Positions 16,425-26,120 of a stretch of 64,000 bases of DNA are shown piece by piece. The translations under genes and the position numbers were made by a program. Every line of letters starts with the position of its first letter. The first letter of the stretch is position 1. This DNA is from CAVUQH01 sp963774445 (GTDB lineage: Bacteria > Myxococcota_A > Polyangia > Haliangiales > Haliangiaceae), in assembly GCA_963774445.1 (NCBI GenBank), contig CAVZFC010000019.1, forward strand, positions 1,550,001-1,614,000, in the 5' to 3' direction. Below the pieces are notes generated by a model, which had not been told where the DNA came from, did not search any database, and saw only the letters and a program-made list of their open reading frames with translations.

Positions 16425-17617
16425 CGTTCACGGTCGCCCTACCCAAGAAGGTCGACGACGAGCTCGCCGCCGCGATCGAGGATCAGGGGGCCTACGTGGC
16501 GCCCGAGGTGACGCGGGTGCGGGTGACCGCCGGCCGCGACGCGCTCCTGGTCGAGTACGCCGACGGCACCGACGAGGCCGCGCTACGCCGGGTGGTCGAG
16601 CAGTTCGTCAACGACTTCGCGCGTCGCTTCCGGCGCTCGGCCGGGGTCGTGCACAGCCGCCATCAGCGACGCGACGACGCACCGCTCGAGCGCGGGGTCT
16701 TCGCCGAGCTGGTCGCGCGCGGCTGGGCCCGCCAGCTGGGCGCCGGCCAGGTCGGCCTGTCCGGACCGGCGCTGCGCCTGGCCCTCGCTCTGGACGATCG
16801 GTTCCGCCGCCTGGGCGTCGACGGATTCGCCGCCGCCGAGCAGTCGTACCCGTCGCTGATTCCCGCCGACGTCTTGCGCCGCTGCGGCTACTTCACGTCG
16901 TTTCCCCACCTGGTCAACCTGGTCTGTCACTTCGTCGAGGACTACGGCGTACTCGAGCGCGTGCGCCAGGCCAACGCCGAATCGGGTGGCGTGGTCGTGC
17001 CGCCCGACTCGCTGGCGGCGCCCGATGCCTGCTTCACGCCGGCGACCTGCTACCACTGCTACCAGGCGCTCGAGGGCGAGACGGTGACGGCCCCGGGCGC
17101 GGCGTTCACCGCGGTCGGTCGCTGCGCGCGCTACGAGTTGACTAACATGGTCGGCCTCGATCGGCTGTGGGAGTTCACCATGCGCGAGATCATCTTCGTC
17201 GGCACCGACGCGTGGGTCACCGAGAACCGCGCCAAGGCGATGGACGAGCTGGCCCGCCTGGTCGACGAGTGGGATCTCGACTGTTCGATCGAGTCGGCCA
17301 GCGATCCGTTCTTCGCCCCGATGTACGCGACCAAGACCTTCTGGCAGGCGCAGGGGCACCTGAAGTTCGAGGGCCGCCTCGCGGTCGAGCCGCGGCCCGA
17401 CGGCAGCCCGCGCACGATCGCAGCCGCGTCGTTCAATCTGCACGAGGGCTTCTTCGGCGAGACCTTCTCGATCGGCATGGACGGCGCCGCCGAGCCGGTC
17501 TGCACCGGTTGCGCCGGCTTCGGGATCGAGCGCTGGGTGCTGGCGTTCTTCACCCAGCACGGCTACGAGCCGGCCCGCTGGCCGGCCAGCCTGCGCGACG
17601 CCGTTTTCGTCGGTTAG
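16421..17617 (+). CDS. Amino acid:[carrier protein] ligase (class II seryl-tRNA synthetase homologue)
   Basis: The 398-residue product matches the aa:CP ligase family, truncated relatives of atypical archaeal SerRS that load glycine or alanine onto carrier proteins instead of tRNA. Class II features are visible: SYPSLIPADVLRRCGYFTSF (about 142-161), TPATCYHCY (about 206-214), motif 2 GRCARYELTN (Arg235), LWEFTMREIIFVG, and motif 3 TGCAGFGIERW (Arg371). C210, a Glu in WEFTMRE and C364 fit the Zn(2+) site that reads the amino-acid amine in this family. About 75 extra N-terminal residues precede the catalytic core. It starts with GTG at 16421 behind GGAGAG and overlaps its carrier-protein gene, its likely substrate. 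The identity of the amino acid cannot be read. Confidence 0.88.
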   Translation: MTFTVALPKKVDDELAAAIEDQGAYVAPEVTRVRVTAGRDALLVEYADGTDEAALRRVVEQFVNDFARRFRRSAGVVHSRHQRRDDAPLERGVFAELVARGWARQLGAGQVGLSGPALRLALALDDRFRRLGVDGFAAAEQSYPSLIPADVLRRCGYFTSFPHLVNLVCHFVEDYGVLERVRQANAESGGVVVPPDSLAAPDACFTPATCYHCYQALEGETVTAPGAAFTAVGRCARYELTNMVGLDRLWEFTMREIIFVGTDAWVTENRAKAMDELARLVDEWDLDCSIESASDPFFAPMYATKTFWQAQGHLKFEGRLAVEPRPDGSPRTIAAASFNLHEGFFGETFSIGMDGAAEPVCTGCAGFGIERWVLAFFTQHGYEPARWPASLRDAVFVG

Positions 17618-17658
17618 AGGCCGCGGAGCCAATCGGAGGGGCGTCGCCGCCGGTGGTG

Positions 17659-17668
17659 TGCAAGATTC
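17659..17668. promoter_or_regulatory. TGCAAGATTC element upstream of the Gly-rich lipoprotein gene
   Basis: The ten-base string TGCAAGATTC in the 96-base gap before 17714 is the same as that at 26071-26080, where it is part of a direct repeat in another lipoprotein promoter. It may be a shared regulator site; two promoters are too few to be sure. Confidence 0.3.
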
Positions 17669-17713
17669 GTACACCGCGAACGCCGGACTCTGGGGAGTTA
17701 GGCTGCATTGCAC

Positions 17714-19126
17714 ATGGTCCGACGGTTGCACGACTATCTCCCGGTGAGGGCTGCCTCCTTGATAATCGTCGCGCTGTCGGTGTCGGCCTGCTCGTTCGAC
17801 GAGGGCGGGCTCGGCTTCGCCGACGGCGACGGCGGAACCGGCGGTGCCGACGCCCGGCCGACTAGCGACGCCGCGGCGACCCCGGACGGCGGCGGCTCGG
17901 ACGACGGCGGCGCCTGCACCAGCGCATGCGTCAGCGCCACGCAGCTTCGCGACTGCGGCCAGGGCGGCGCCATCGTCAACTGCCAGCTCGGCTGCGGCGG
18001 TGGCTTTACCGACCCGCACTGCCGGGCGATGGTTCCGTCCAACGGCGTGACCCGTTCCGATCTGTCCGGCGTCACCGCCGGCGTCACCGTGCCGAAGAAC
18101 AAGACCGGCTTCATCAACGTCAACACGGGTGAGATCACCATCGACGGCAACACGGTCCGCGACGCCGGCAGCGGCGTCAACGCGGGCATCGGCTACTTCC
18201 AGCGCGGCGGCCTGGCCGTGCTCGCGGTCACCAGCTTCAGCCTGGACGGCGGCTCGTCGGTTCGCCTGTCGGGCAATCGCCCGCTGATCCTGCTCAGCGA
18301 CGGCGACGTGACGATTCACGGTGGCACCATCGATCTGTCCGGTGGTTGCTTCAACACCGACCAGACCACCTGCGGCGGGCCGGGCGGCGGCAACGGTGGC
18401 TTCGGCATGTTCGCCGCCGGCGGCTGCGGAGCGGGCGGTAACGGCACCGGCGGAAACAACGGCCCCGAGTCCGGCGGCGGCGGCGGTGCCCTGGGCGCCC
18501 CGGGTGCCAAAGGCGGCGATGGCGACAGCGGTCGGCCCGGCGGCAGCGGCGGCACGATCGCCGCCTGCCCGGGGGCGTCGCTGGTTCCGCTGGCGGGCGG
18601 CTCGGGCGGGGGGCGCGGCGGCGGCGGCGACCAACCGGGCGGCAACGGCGGTGGCGGCGGCGGCGGCCTGCAGATCACCTCGTTCACCCTGATCACGCTG
18701 AGCAAGGACGGGCCCAACCGCGGCGTCCTCGACGCCGGCGGCTCGGGCGGCTCGGCCGACGCTACCAGTGGCGGCGGCGGCGGCGGCAGCGGCGGTGGCA
18801 TCCTCCTCGAGGCGCCGGCGATCAGCATCTCCAACTCCACCGTGGCGGCCAACGGCGGCGGCGGCGGCGACGGTGGCGGCGGCTCCAACGGCGGCGACGG
18901 CACGCTGACCACCCAGCCAGCCTCCGGCGGCAGCGGCGGCAACCCGGGCGGCGATGGCGGCGCGCTCAATGACGCGGCGCAGCCTGGCCCCGGCCCGGCC
19001 GACGGCGCCGGCGGCGGTGGCGCCGGCGTCGGCATCATCCGCCTGAACGTGCCTGCTGCGGGCCTGTCGCTGTCGGGCGAGACCATCAGCCCGGCGCACA
19101 CGCGGGCCGACCTGACCGTGCAATAG
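17714..19126 (+). CDS. Glycine-rich surface lipoprotein
   Basis: The 470-residue product starts at the ATG at 17714 and has a lipoprotein signal ending LSVSACSFDEG. An Asp/Gly/Ala linker, a small Cys-rich segment (CTSACVSATQLRDCGQGGAIVNC) and then a beta-helix-like region follow (GNRPLILLSDGDVTIHGGTIDLSG). From about residue 215 runs of Gly with Ser/Asn dominate (GGGNGG, GGGGGG) and alternate with ILLEAPAISISNSTVAANGG-type strands. The pattern suggests an elongated right-handed helix that displays Gly-rich loops. The function is unknown; an adhesin or matrix role is plausible. A relative of the same design is at 56302-57852. The start of the gene is not overlapped by the EPS operon, which ends at 17617. 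Confidence 0.78.
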   Translation: MVRRLHDYLPVRAASLIIVALSVSACSFDEGGLGFADGDGGTGGADARPTSDAAATPDGGGSDDGGACTSACVSATQLRDCGQGGAIVNCQLGCGGGFTDPHCRAMVPSNGVTRSDLSGVTAGVTVPKNKTGFINVNTGEITIDGNTVRDAGSGVNAGIGYFQRGGLAVLAVTSFSLDGGSSVRLSGNRPLILLSDGDVTIHGGTIDLSGGCFNTDQTTCGGPGGGNGGFGMFAAGGCGAGGNGTGGNNGPESGGGGGALGAPGAKGGDGDSGRPGGSGGTIAACPGASLVPLAGGSGGGRGGGGDQPGGNGGGGGGGLQITSFTLITLSKDGPNRGVLDAGGSGGSADATSGGGGGGSGGGILLEAPAISISNSTVAANGGGGGDGGGGSNGGDGTLTTQPASGGSGGNPGGDGGALNDAAQPGPGPADGAGGGGAGVGIIRLNVPAAGLSLSGETISPAHTRADLTVQ

Positions 19127-19222
19127 CTGGGCGCGGGGGCCAACGTGCCCTGAATCACGCCGCAGCCTGAAATCGGGCGTGCGAGATAGGCACAGTGAGC
19201 CGGTTCTGGCCGCCGAGGCCAC

Positions 19223-19228
19223 TATACT
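19223..19228 (+). promoter_or_regulatory. Possible -10 box (TATACT) for the copper-monooxygenase-like gene
   Basis: TATACT lies 35 bases above the ATG at 19263, in an AT-richer patch, with a strong Shine-Dalgarno (GGAAGGGAG) between. No good -35 hexamer was seen at 16-18 bases, so an activator or a non-standard sigma factor may be needed. Confidence 0.35.
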
Positions 19229-19262
19229 GAGGCCGCGTTTTATCCGGGAAGGGAGTCCGTCG

Positions 19263-20276
19263 ATGAAGAAGTTTGCCTCGATGTCAGTGTTCGTGTTGCT
19301 GGTGGGAGCCTGTGGTGGTGGTAGCAATCCTGCCGACAACCCGGACGGAGGCGGAGGCAAAGGCGCGGACGCCGCCGTCGACGGCTCCTTCACCGTGCAA
19401 TGGGGACCGAAGATGATCCCGGCCGGCCAGGAAGACACGCTGTGCGTGATCAAGAAGCTCGACAACACCGGGCAGCTCCACATCGGCGCCATCCACAACG
19501 TGCTGGGCGACGTCTCCCACCACTTCATCGTCTATCGCGTCGCCGATCAGCCCGAGCAGCCGGATCCGTTCGCCTGCTCGCCGTTCACCGACACCATCGA
19601 TCCGAGCAAGGGCTCGCCATTGATGATCACCCAGAAGCAAGAGGAGACGCTCACGTTGCCCCAGGGCGTCGCGTTTACCCTCGAGCCTCACCAGACCATC
19701 CGCCTCGAGCTCCATTTCATCAACGCCACCGACACCGATCAGATGGAGCAGGCGACCTCGACCTTCATCCCGATCGCCGACGCCGACTTCAAGGACGAGG
19801 CCGACTTCCTGTTCATCGGCAACCCGGATATCAACCTGCCGCCCGGCCAGAGTTCCCTGGGGCCGACCTACTTCCCGCTGCCCAGCGAGCTCGCCGGCTC
19901 CAATTTCTTCGCCCTGACGGGACACGAGCACCAGTGGGGGACCAGCGTTTCGGTCGCCACGACGACGGGCTCCTCGGGAGCCGACACGGCCGTCTACGAC
20001 GTGCCCAACTTCAACTGGGACGAGCCGGCCACCGTTTATCACGACCCGCCGTTCCAGGTGCCCACGGGCGGCGGCTTCCGCTTCACCTGCGACTGGGACA
20101 ACCAGAGCGGCAGCAACGTGAAGTTCGGCGAGAGCGTCAACGACGAGATGTGCTTCTTCTGGGCCTACTACTACCCCAGCAAGGGCGCCAAGGTCTGCGT
20201 GCACACCGACCAGGTCGGCAGCCTCGATCTCTGTTGCCCCGGCAACGCGCTCTGCAGCCAGATCTTCGGCAACTAG
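19263..20276 (+). CDS. Secreted lipoprotein, copper type II monooxygenase-like (PHM/DBM fold)
   Basis: The 337-residue product starts at 19263 behind GGAAGGGAG. The lipoprotein signal ends VGACGGG, followed by an Asp/Gly linker. The body resembles the two-domain copper type II, ascorbate-dependent monooxygenases. It has VSHHFIVYR (His pair for CuH), LELHFIN, ALTGHEHQWGTSV (His-X-His for CuM) and NDEMCFFWAYYYP, whose Met is the usual fourth CuM ligand. FTCDWDN also matches family members. It would hydroxylate an organic substrate outside the cell using copper; this is family knowledge, with no substrate clue. A divergent second member is at 37304-38248. Confidence 0.8.
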   Translation: MKKFASMSVFVLLVGACGGGSNPADNPDGGGGKGADAAVDGSFTVQWGPKMIPAGQEDTLCVIKKLDNTGQLHIGAIHNVLGDVSHHFIVYRVADQPEQPDPFACSPFTDTIDPSKGSPLMITQKQEETLTLPQGVAFTLEPHQTIRLELHFINATDTDQMEQATSTFIPIADADFKDEADFLFIGNPDINLPPGQSSLGPTYFPLPSELAGSNFFALTGHEHQWGTSVSVATTTGSSGADTAVYDVPNFNWDEPATVYHDPPFQVPTGGGFRFTCDWDNQSGSNVKFGESVNDEMCFFWAYYYPSKGAKVCVHTDQVGSLDLCCPGNALCSQIFGN

Positions 20277-20297
20277 GCCGCCCGGTGGCGCGGCCGG

Positions 20298-21680
20298 CTA
20301 CGGCCGGTAGTCGGCCGGGTCGACGGCGAAGCGTTTCAGCAGCCGGTTGAAGTGGGCGCGCGAGTAGCCGGCGCGCCGGGCCGCTGCACTGACGTTGCCG
20401 TTTTCCTCGCGCAGGGCGTCGACGATGGCGTCGCGGGTCGGCTCGCGCGCCGCGTCGCCCGCGGGCGCGGGCAGGTCCGCGGGCCCTGGAGCGGCGGCGA
20501 TGGCGGCCGGCAGCTGGTCGCGCTCGATCGGTCCGCCGTCGCGCGCGGTGAGCGCCAGCTCGAGCGCGCCGCGCAGCTCGCGTACGTTGCGCGGCCAGTC
20601 GTAGGCGAACAGACTGCGCATCGCCTTGCGCGTGAACCGCACCGATTCCGCCTGCTCGCCCGCCAGCTCGGGGAGGATCCCGGCGACAATCAGGCCGATG
20701 TCCTCTTTGCGCCGGCGCAGCGGCTCGAGCTGGATCACGGCGCCGGCGATGCGGGCGAACAGGTCCTCGCGAAAGCGTCCCTCGGCGATCGACGCCTCGA
20801 GATCACGATGGGTGGCGGCGACGACGCGCACGGCGACGGAAATTGGCTCGGTCGCGCCGACGGGGAGGACCTCGCGTTCCTGCAGGACGCGGAGCAGCGC
20901 CACCTGGGACGCCTCGGACAGCTCGGCGATCTCGTCGAGGAACAGGGTGCCGGCGTCGGCGGCCCGCACCAGCCCCAGCGCGTCGCGTTCGGCACCGGAG
21001 AAGGCGCCCTTCTTGAACCCGAAGAGCTGGCTCTCCACCAGAGCCTCCGGCAGCGCGCCGCAGTTGACGGCGACGAAGCTCCCCGACCGCCCGCTAAGCT
21101 CGTGTACGGCGCGCGCGGCCAGCTCCTTGCCGGTCCCGGTCTGTCCCTGAATCAACACCGAGATCTCCGACTCGGCCACCCGCTCGAGCAGGGACAGCTG
21201 CTCCGCTAGGGCCGGCACCGCCGTGCGCAGCGCTCGGATCGCCAGGCCGATGCTGCGCTGCGCCATGGCCGGCTTCGCGTCCGCGGGGCCGCTCCGGTAG
21301 ATGAACATCGTCCCGCCGATCTCGAGCTGGTCGCCGTCCTCGAGCAGCCGCGACAATACCCGCTTGCCATTGACGAAGCTGCCGTTCTTGGACCCGGAGT
21401 CCACCAACATCCACCCGTCCGACTGCTTGACCAGACGTGCGTGTGATGCCGACATCCGCTCGTCGTCGGTCTGCAGGTGGACCGTGACGCGGCCGCCGTC
21501 CTGTTCGTGGAAGGGCTTCTGCGTCCCGCGGTCGAGCCACACCTCCCCCGGGCTCGGTAGCTCGACCAGCAGCGGCAACGCCAAGGGCCTCGCCGACTGC
21601 ATCGCACGTACCAGCCAGTGTTTCGGCTGCCCGGTCTGGTGGGAGAGGCTGTCCTCGTACGACAGCGTGTCCGGCGACAT
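20298..21680 (-). CDS. FHA-domain AAA+ enhancer-binding protein with GAFSGA motif
   Basis: The 460-residue product has an FHA domain at about 36-125 (RMSASHARLVKQSDGWMLVD, KNGSFVNGKRV), which reads phosphothreonine. A sigma-54-type AAA+ domain covers about 145-375: Walker A GQTGTGKE (179-186), L1 loop GAFSGA (225-230), Walker B TLFLDE (245-250). A Fis-like helix-turn-helix ends the chain (NVSAAARRAGYSRAHFNRLL). The canonical L1 motif is GAFTGA, whose Thr contacts sigma-54; Ser here may retain or alter that contact. The FHA domain suggests control by the Ser/Thr kinases of this genome. The start at 21680 puts 83 bases between it and the divergent glutamate dehydrogenase gene. Confidence 0.9.
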   Translation of the reverse strand: MSPDTLSYEDSLSHQTGQPKHWLVRAMQSARPLALPLLVELPSPGEVWLDRGTQKPFHEQDGGRVTVHLQTDDERMSASHARLVKQSDGWMLVDSGSKNGSFVNGKRVLSRLLEDGDQLEIGGTMFIYRSGPADAKPAMAQRSIGLAIRALRTAVPALAEQLSLLERVAESEISVLIQGQTGTGKELAARAVHELSGRSGSFVAVNCGALPEALVESQLFGFKKGAFSGAERDALGLVRAADAGTLFLDEIAELSEASQVALLRVLQEREVLPVGATEPISVAVRVVAATHRDLEASIAEGRFREDLFARIAGAVIQLEPLRRRKEDIGLIVAGILPELAGEQAESVRFTRKAMRSLFAYDWPRNVRELRGALELALTARDGGPIERDQLPAAIAAAPGPADLPAPAGDAAREPTRDAIVDALREENGNVSAAARRAGYSRAHFNRLLKRFAVDPADYRP

Positions 21681-21763
21681 GGCTGGAGTGTACTGTTCCG
21701 CGCGCGGCGATCCGAAGCCCGACGCGCTTTTCCTGCACTTTCCAGGGGGCGTAGAGTAGGGGC

Positions 21764-23151
<1,388 letters not shown>

Positions 23152-23179
<28 letters not shown>

Positions 23180-24249
23180 CGCTGGCGGACCCGAGGGACG
23201 ACCAGCAGCACCATCAGCGCCAGCGCGCCGCCGGGTGAGCCGCCGCCGCCGTCGCAACAGCCGCCGCCGGCCTGATCGCACGACACGTAGCAGGCGCAGT
23301 CGCCCCCCGGCTCGAGCTGCACGCACGAGTTGTCGCCGCAGTCGCTGTCGGCGGTGCAGCTGTCACCGAAGGCGCCGCCGTTGGCCACTGGCAGCTGGCA
23401 GCGATCGCCGCCGCACAGCATGCCCAGCGGACAGTCGCTGTCGTCGGCGCACGGGGCGGTGCAGACCTCGTCGATTCCGATCGTCGACATCGGCCCGGGC
23501 GCGGTCTCGGCGTACGTCAGGTACGGCGCGATGAAGGCGCCGTAGTAGGCGCCGACGTTGACGTTGCTGGCGTAGGCGGCGCACGCGCGATCGCCGGCGG
23601 CCGTCATGCCGACGATCAGCCCGCCGCCGTTGCCGTCGTCGGCCAGCACCGGGCCGCCGCTGTCACCGTCGCAGCTGAGCCCCGGCATCGGCTCGGTGCG
23701 GATGCGCATCCCCGCGACCTCTGTCACCTGCGAAGTTCCGGTGCGCTTGGTGCCGAGGGCGCCGCTGCCGTCGGAGCCGAAGCCGATGACGCGGACGGAG
23801 CTGCCGACCAGCGTCGCGTCGGCTGCGGTCTCTGCCAGCGGCGGCGGCGTGGGCGTGGCCGCCTCGTCGAGCAAGAGCAGGGCCAGGTCGTTGGTCGAGT
23901 CGAGCTCGTAGTCGGGGTGGAGCTGCTGCTCGATCACGGTGCGGTAGCTGCCCGGCGCCTCCGTGTCGTCGCCGAAGAAGACCGAGCTCCCCGGCCCCAG
24001 CTCGTCCGCGCAGTGGGCGGCGGTCAGCACCACGCGCGGCGCGATTAGCACGCCGGTGCACGACACCTGCAGCGGCTGTCCACAGGTCAGCGGCCGGCGA
24101 CCGAGGGCGACCACGGCCGGATCGCCGCCGGCGGTGACCGGTTCGCCGCCGGTGATCGCCTGGGCGCGGCTGCCGGCGGGCGGCTCGGCGGCGCACGCGG
24201 CCACGAGCGCCAGCGCCAACGTTCCCCGGGTAAGCGCCGCCGCGATCAC
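23152..24249 (-). CDS. Trypsin-like secreted serine protease with MYXO-CTERM-like tail
   Basis: The 365-residue product has a lipoprotein-like signal (ALALVAACAAEP) and an S1 protease domain with the full triad: His79 in LTAAHC, Asp121 in STNDLALLLL and Ser197 in CDGDSGGP. A Cys-rich stalk follows (CADDSDCPLGMLCGGDRC and a second similar unit). The C-terminus is a Gly/Cys patch, one hydrophobic helix (GALALMVLLVVPRV) and basic residues, the tripartite layout of MYXO-CTERM sorting tails. An eight-residue extension lies in the overlap with the glutamate dehydrogenase gene. The GTG at 24249 overlaps the upstream stop as GTGA, preferred over the TTG at 24255. It should be displayed on the cell surface. 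Confidence 0.87.
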
Positions 24250-26048
24250 GGGCAATCGCCCTCGCGAATGAGCAGGTGCTGGTTGGCCGCCACGCCGATG
24301 CAGTGATCGACGGTGCGGCTCGGCGCCGGCCAGGTCACGGTGACGTCGACCGTGGTGGCGTCGCCCAGCCCGACGTGGAGCTGGGCCTCCGGTGGGCCCA
24401 GGTAACCACCGCCGCCGGTTCGCTCGCGGACGATCGGTGGCTGGCCGGCGGCGTCGATCTCGACCCGCGCGCCGATGCCGTCGCGGTTGGCCAGGCCGTT
24501 GGGCTGGTCGCGGGCGCCACCCTCGAGCTCGACGATCAGCCAGTTTCCGCGCGCGGCTTGATTGCGGTAGACGAGCAGCGCGGGCACCGGCGGGCCGCTG
24601 AAGTCGATCTGGCTGACCACCAGATCCAGGTCGCCGTCACCGTCGAGGTCGCCGGCGGTCGCGCCGCGCGAGGTCTGGGCGCTGGCGACGCCGCCGCCGT
24701 CGCTGACGGCGAAGGTTCCGCCCTCGTTGTGCAACAGCGCATTGGGTTGCAGCCAGGCGTCCTGATAGACGCGCGCATCGTTGAGAACCTGTCCGTCGGC
24801 CACGAACAGATCCTCCCAGCCGTCCTGGTCGAAGTCCAGGAATACGGCTGCCCAGCTGGTCAGCGCCGGTCGGGTCGGGTCGGCGACGTAGCGGGCCTGG
24901 TAGTCGGCGATGGCCCGCTCGTCGGCATCGGCCGACCCGGCGTCGGCGGCCGTGTACGCGAAGTCGAGGGTGTCGTCGGCGGTGTCGCACAACCCGGCGC
25001 CGCGATCCCGGGCGACGTTGACGAAGGCGCCGTCTCGCTGCTCGGCCAACACGTTGCAGCCGATGTTGGTCAGGTAGTAATCGAGGTCGCCGTCGCGGTC
25101 GTAGTCGGCGGCGGTGACGTTCATGGCGTAGATGCCCAGATCCAGGCCGGCCGCGGGCTCGTCGACCAGCGCCGGTGGATCGCCGCCGTCGCTGCGGAAA
25201 AAACGGGTGCGCGGCGACAGCACGCCGAAGTCGTCGCCCTCGAACAGATCCAGGTCGCCGTCGTCGTCCGCGTCGCTCATTGCCACGGTCGTGGTGAAGC
25301 GGGCGCCATCGACGCCGGCCTCGGCAGTGGCGTCGCGGAACAGGCCGCCGCCCTCGTTGTGATAGAGGACGTTGGCCTGCGGCGCGCTGGTGCCGAGGTA
25401 ATCGGCCCAGTTGCCGACGTAGAGATCGAGCAGCCCGTCGCCGTCGTAGTCGCCGAACGCGGCGGTCGTCCCCCAGCCGCTGTCGCCGACGCCCGCCGAC
25501 TCGGTGACGTTGACGAAGACGCCGCCGTCGTTGCGGAACAGCAGGTTGCCCTGCTGGCTGGTGAGGTAGAGGTCGACGTCGCCGTCGTTGTCGAAGTCGC
25601 CGGGGGCGACGCCGTGAATGCCGAGGAGGCCGTCGAGGCCCACCGCGCTGGTCGCCTCGGTGAACCCGCCATCGCCGTTGCCGAAGGCAAACAGGCTGGC
25701 GAAGGCGTCGCCGCCGGCAAACAGGTCGAGCACGCCGTCGCCGTTGACATCGATCAGGGCCACCCCCGATCCGTAGAAGTCGTTGCGGTGGGCGACGCCG
25801 TCGAGGAGGCAGAAATCGACGTCGGTGGCCTCGGGGGTCCCGCAGCGGCTGGCGCCCAAGGGCTGCGGGGCGTCGCCCGACGGCGGTCTCTCTCCACCGC
25901 CGCAGCCACTACTCCCGAGCGTCATGACAAGAACTGTCCAGACTGTCCAAGGCAGTCGCAGTTTTGAACAGCATTGTTCAAATTTTGGTTCCCTTGAACA
26001 GACAGGGAAAGCCCCGTTCACGGGATATCGGCCGGTTAGCGTTGGCAT
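24246..26048 (-). CDS. FG-GAP/VCBS-repeat lipoprotein with ASPIC/UnbV C-terminus
   Basis: The product has a lipoprotein lipobox (VMTLGSSGCGGG) and six or more Ca-binding FG-GAP repeats of the form D-x-[DN]-G-D-x-D-L (for example DVNGDGVLDLF, DFDNDGDVDLYL, DYDGDGLLDLYV, DADDDGDLDLF, DLDGDGDLDLVV). These build a beta-propeller. The C-terminal GNWLIVELEGG, GIGARVEI and GGGYLGPPEAQLHVGLG segments are the ASPIC/UnbV domain. The start is uncertain: ATG 26048 or GTG 26021 give a long polar lead before the hydrophobic core, while a CTG at 25962 would give an ideal signal peptide (MRLPWTVWTVLVMTLGSSGC if read as Met). It is probably a secreted adhesion or binding protein, coupled to the protease gene by GTGA. 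Confidence 0.82.
   Translation of the reverse strand: MPTLTGRYPVNGAFPVCSREPKFEQCCSKLRLPWTVWTVLVMTLGSSGCGGGERPPSGDAPQPLGASRCGTPEATDVDFCLLDGVAHRNDFYGSGVALIDVNGDGVLDLFAGGDAFASLFAFGNGDGGFTEATSAVGLDGLLGIHGVAPGDFDNDGDVDLYLTSQQGNLLFRNDGGVFVNVTESAGVGDSGWGTTAAFGDYDGDGLLDLYVGNWADYLGTSAPQANVLYHNEGGGLFRDATAEAGVDGARFTTTVAMSDADDDGDLDLFEGDDFGVLSPRTRFFRSDGGDPPALVDEPAAGLDLGIYAMNVTAADYDRDGDLDYYLTNIGCNVLAEQRDGAFVNVARDRGAGLCDTADDTLDFAYTAADAGSADADERAIADYQARYVADPTRPALTSWAAVFLDFDQDGWEDLFVADGQVLNDARVYQDAWLQPNALLHNEGGTFAVSDGGGVASAQTSRGATAGDLDGDGDLDLVVSQIDFSGPPVPALLVYRNQAARGNWLIVELEGGARDQPNGLANRDGIGARVEIDAAGQPPIVRERTGGGGYLGPPEAQLHVGLGDATTVDVTVTWPAPSRTVDHCIGVAANQHLLIREGDCP
25964..26001. promoter_or_regulatory. Palindrome TTTGAACA-GCAT-TGTTCAAA plus a third TTGAACA half-site
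   Basis: Positions 25964-25983 form a perfect palindrome with 8-base arms and a 4-base spacer, and TTGAACA recurs at 25995-26001. The patch is clearly AT-richer than its surroundings and lies between the FG-GAP lipoprotein (minus) and the PLA2-like lipoprotein (plus). It overlaps the presumed signal-peptide region if the FG-GAP gene starts at 26048 or 26021, but would be a normal operator if that gene starts at 25962. The regulator is unknown. Confidence 0.45.
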
Positions 26049-26070
26049 GACAGCTGCACAACGAAGAGCC

Positions 26071-26100
26071 TGCAAGATTCATTACGTATCTTGCAAGATT
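26071..26100 (+). promoter_or_regulatory. Direct repeat TGCAAGATT x2 at 21-base spacing, with palindrome ATCTTGCAAGAT
   Basis: TGCAAGATT begins at 26071 and again at 26092, two helical turns apart, 50 and 29 bases above the ATG at 26121. The second copy sits in the perfect 12-base palindrome ATCTTGCAAGAT (26088-26099). The same core is found upstream of 17714. It looks like tandem binding sites for one regulator or an unusual promoter. Confidence 0.4.
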
Positions 26101-26120
26101 GCGGAACCAAAGGAGCTCTC

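Noticed and set aside
18361..19020. Regular GGCGGC-rich tracts that look like a repeat array
   Set aside because: They are codons of Gly runs in a coding frame, without fixed repeat length or unique spacers, so not a CRISPR or tandem DNA array. The same applies to 57160-57700.
16583..19528. Minus-strand open frame of 981 codons
   Set aside because: It lies antisense to the aa:CP ligase and the Gly-rich lipoprotein, whose families are clear. The product is Ala/Gly/Arg low-complexity and has no motif; high GC makes such shadows common.
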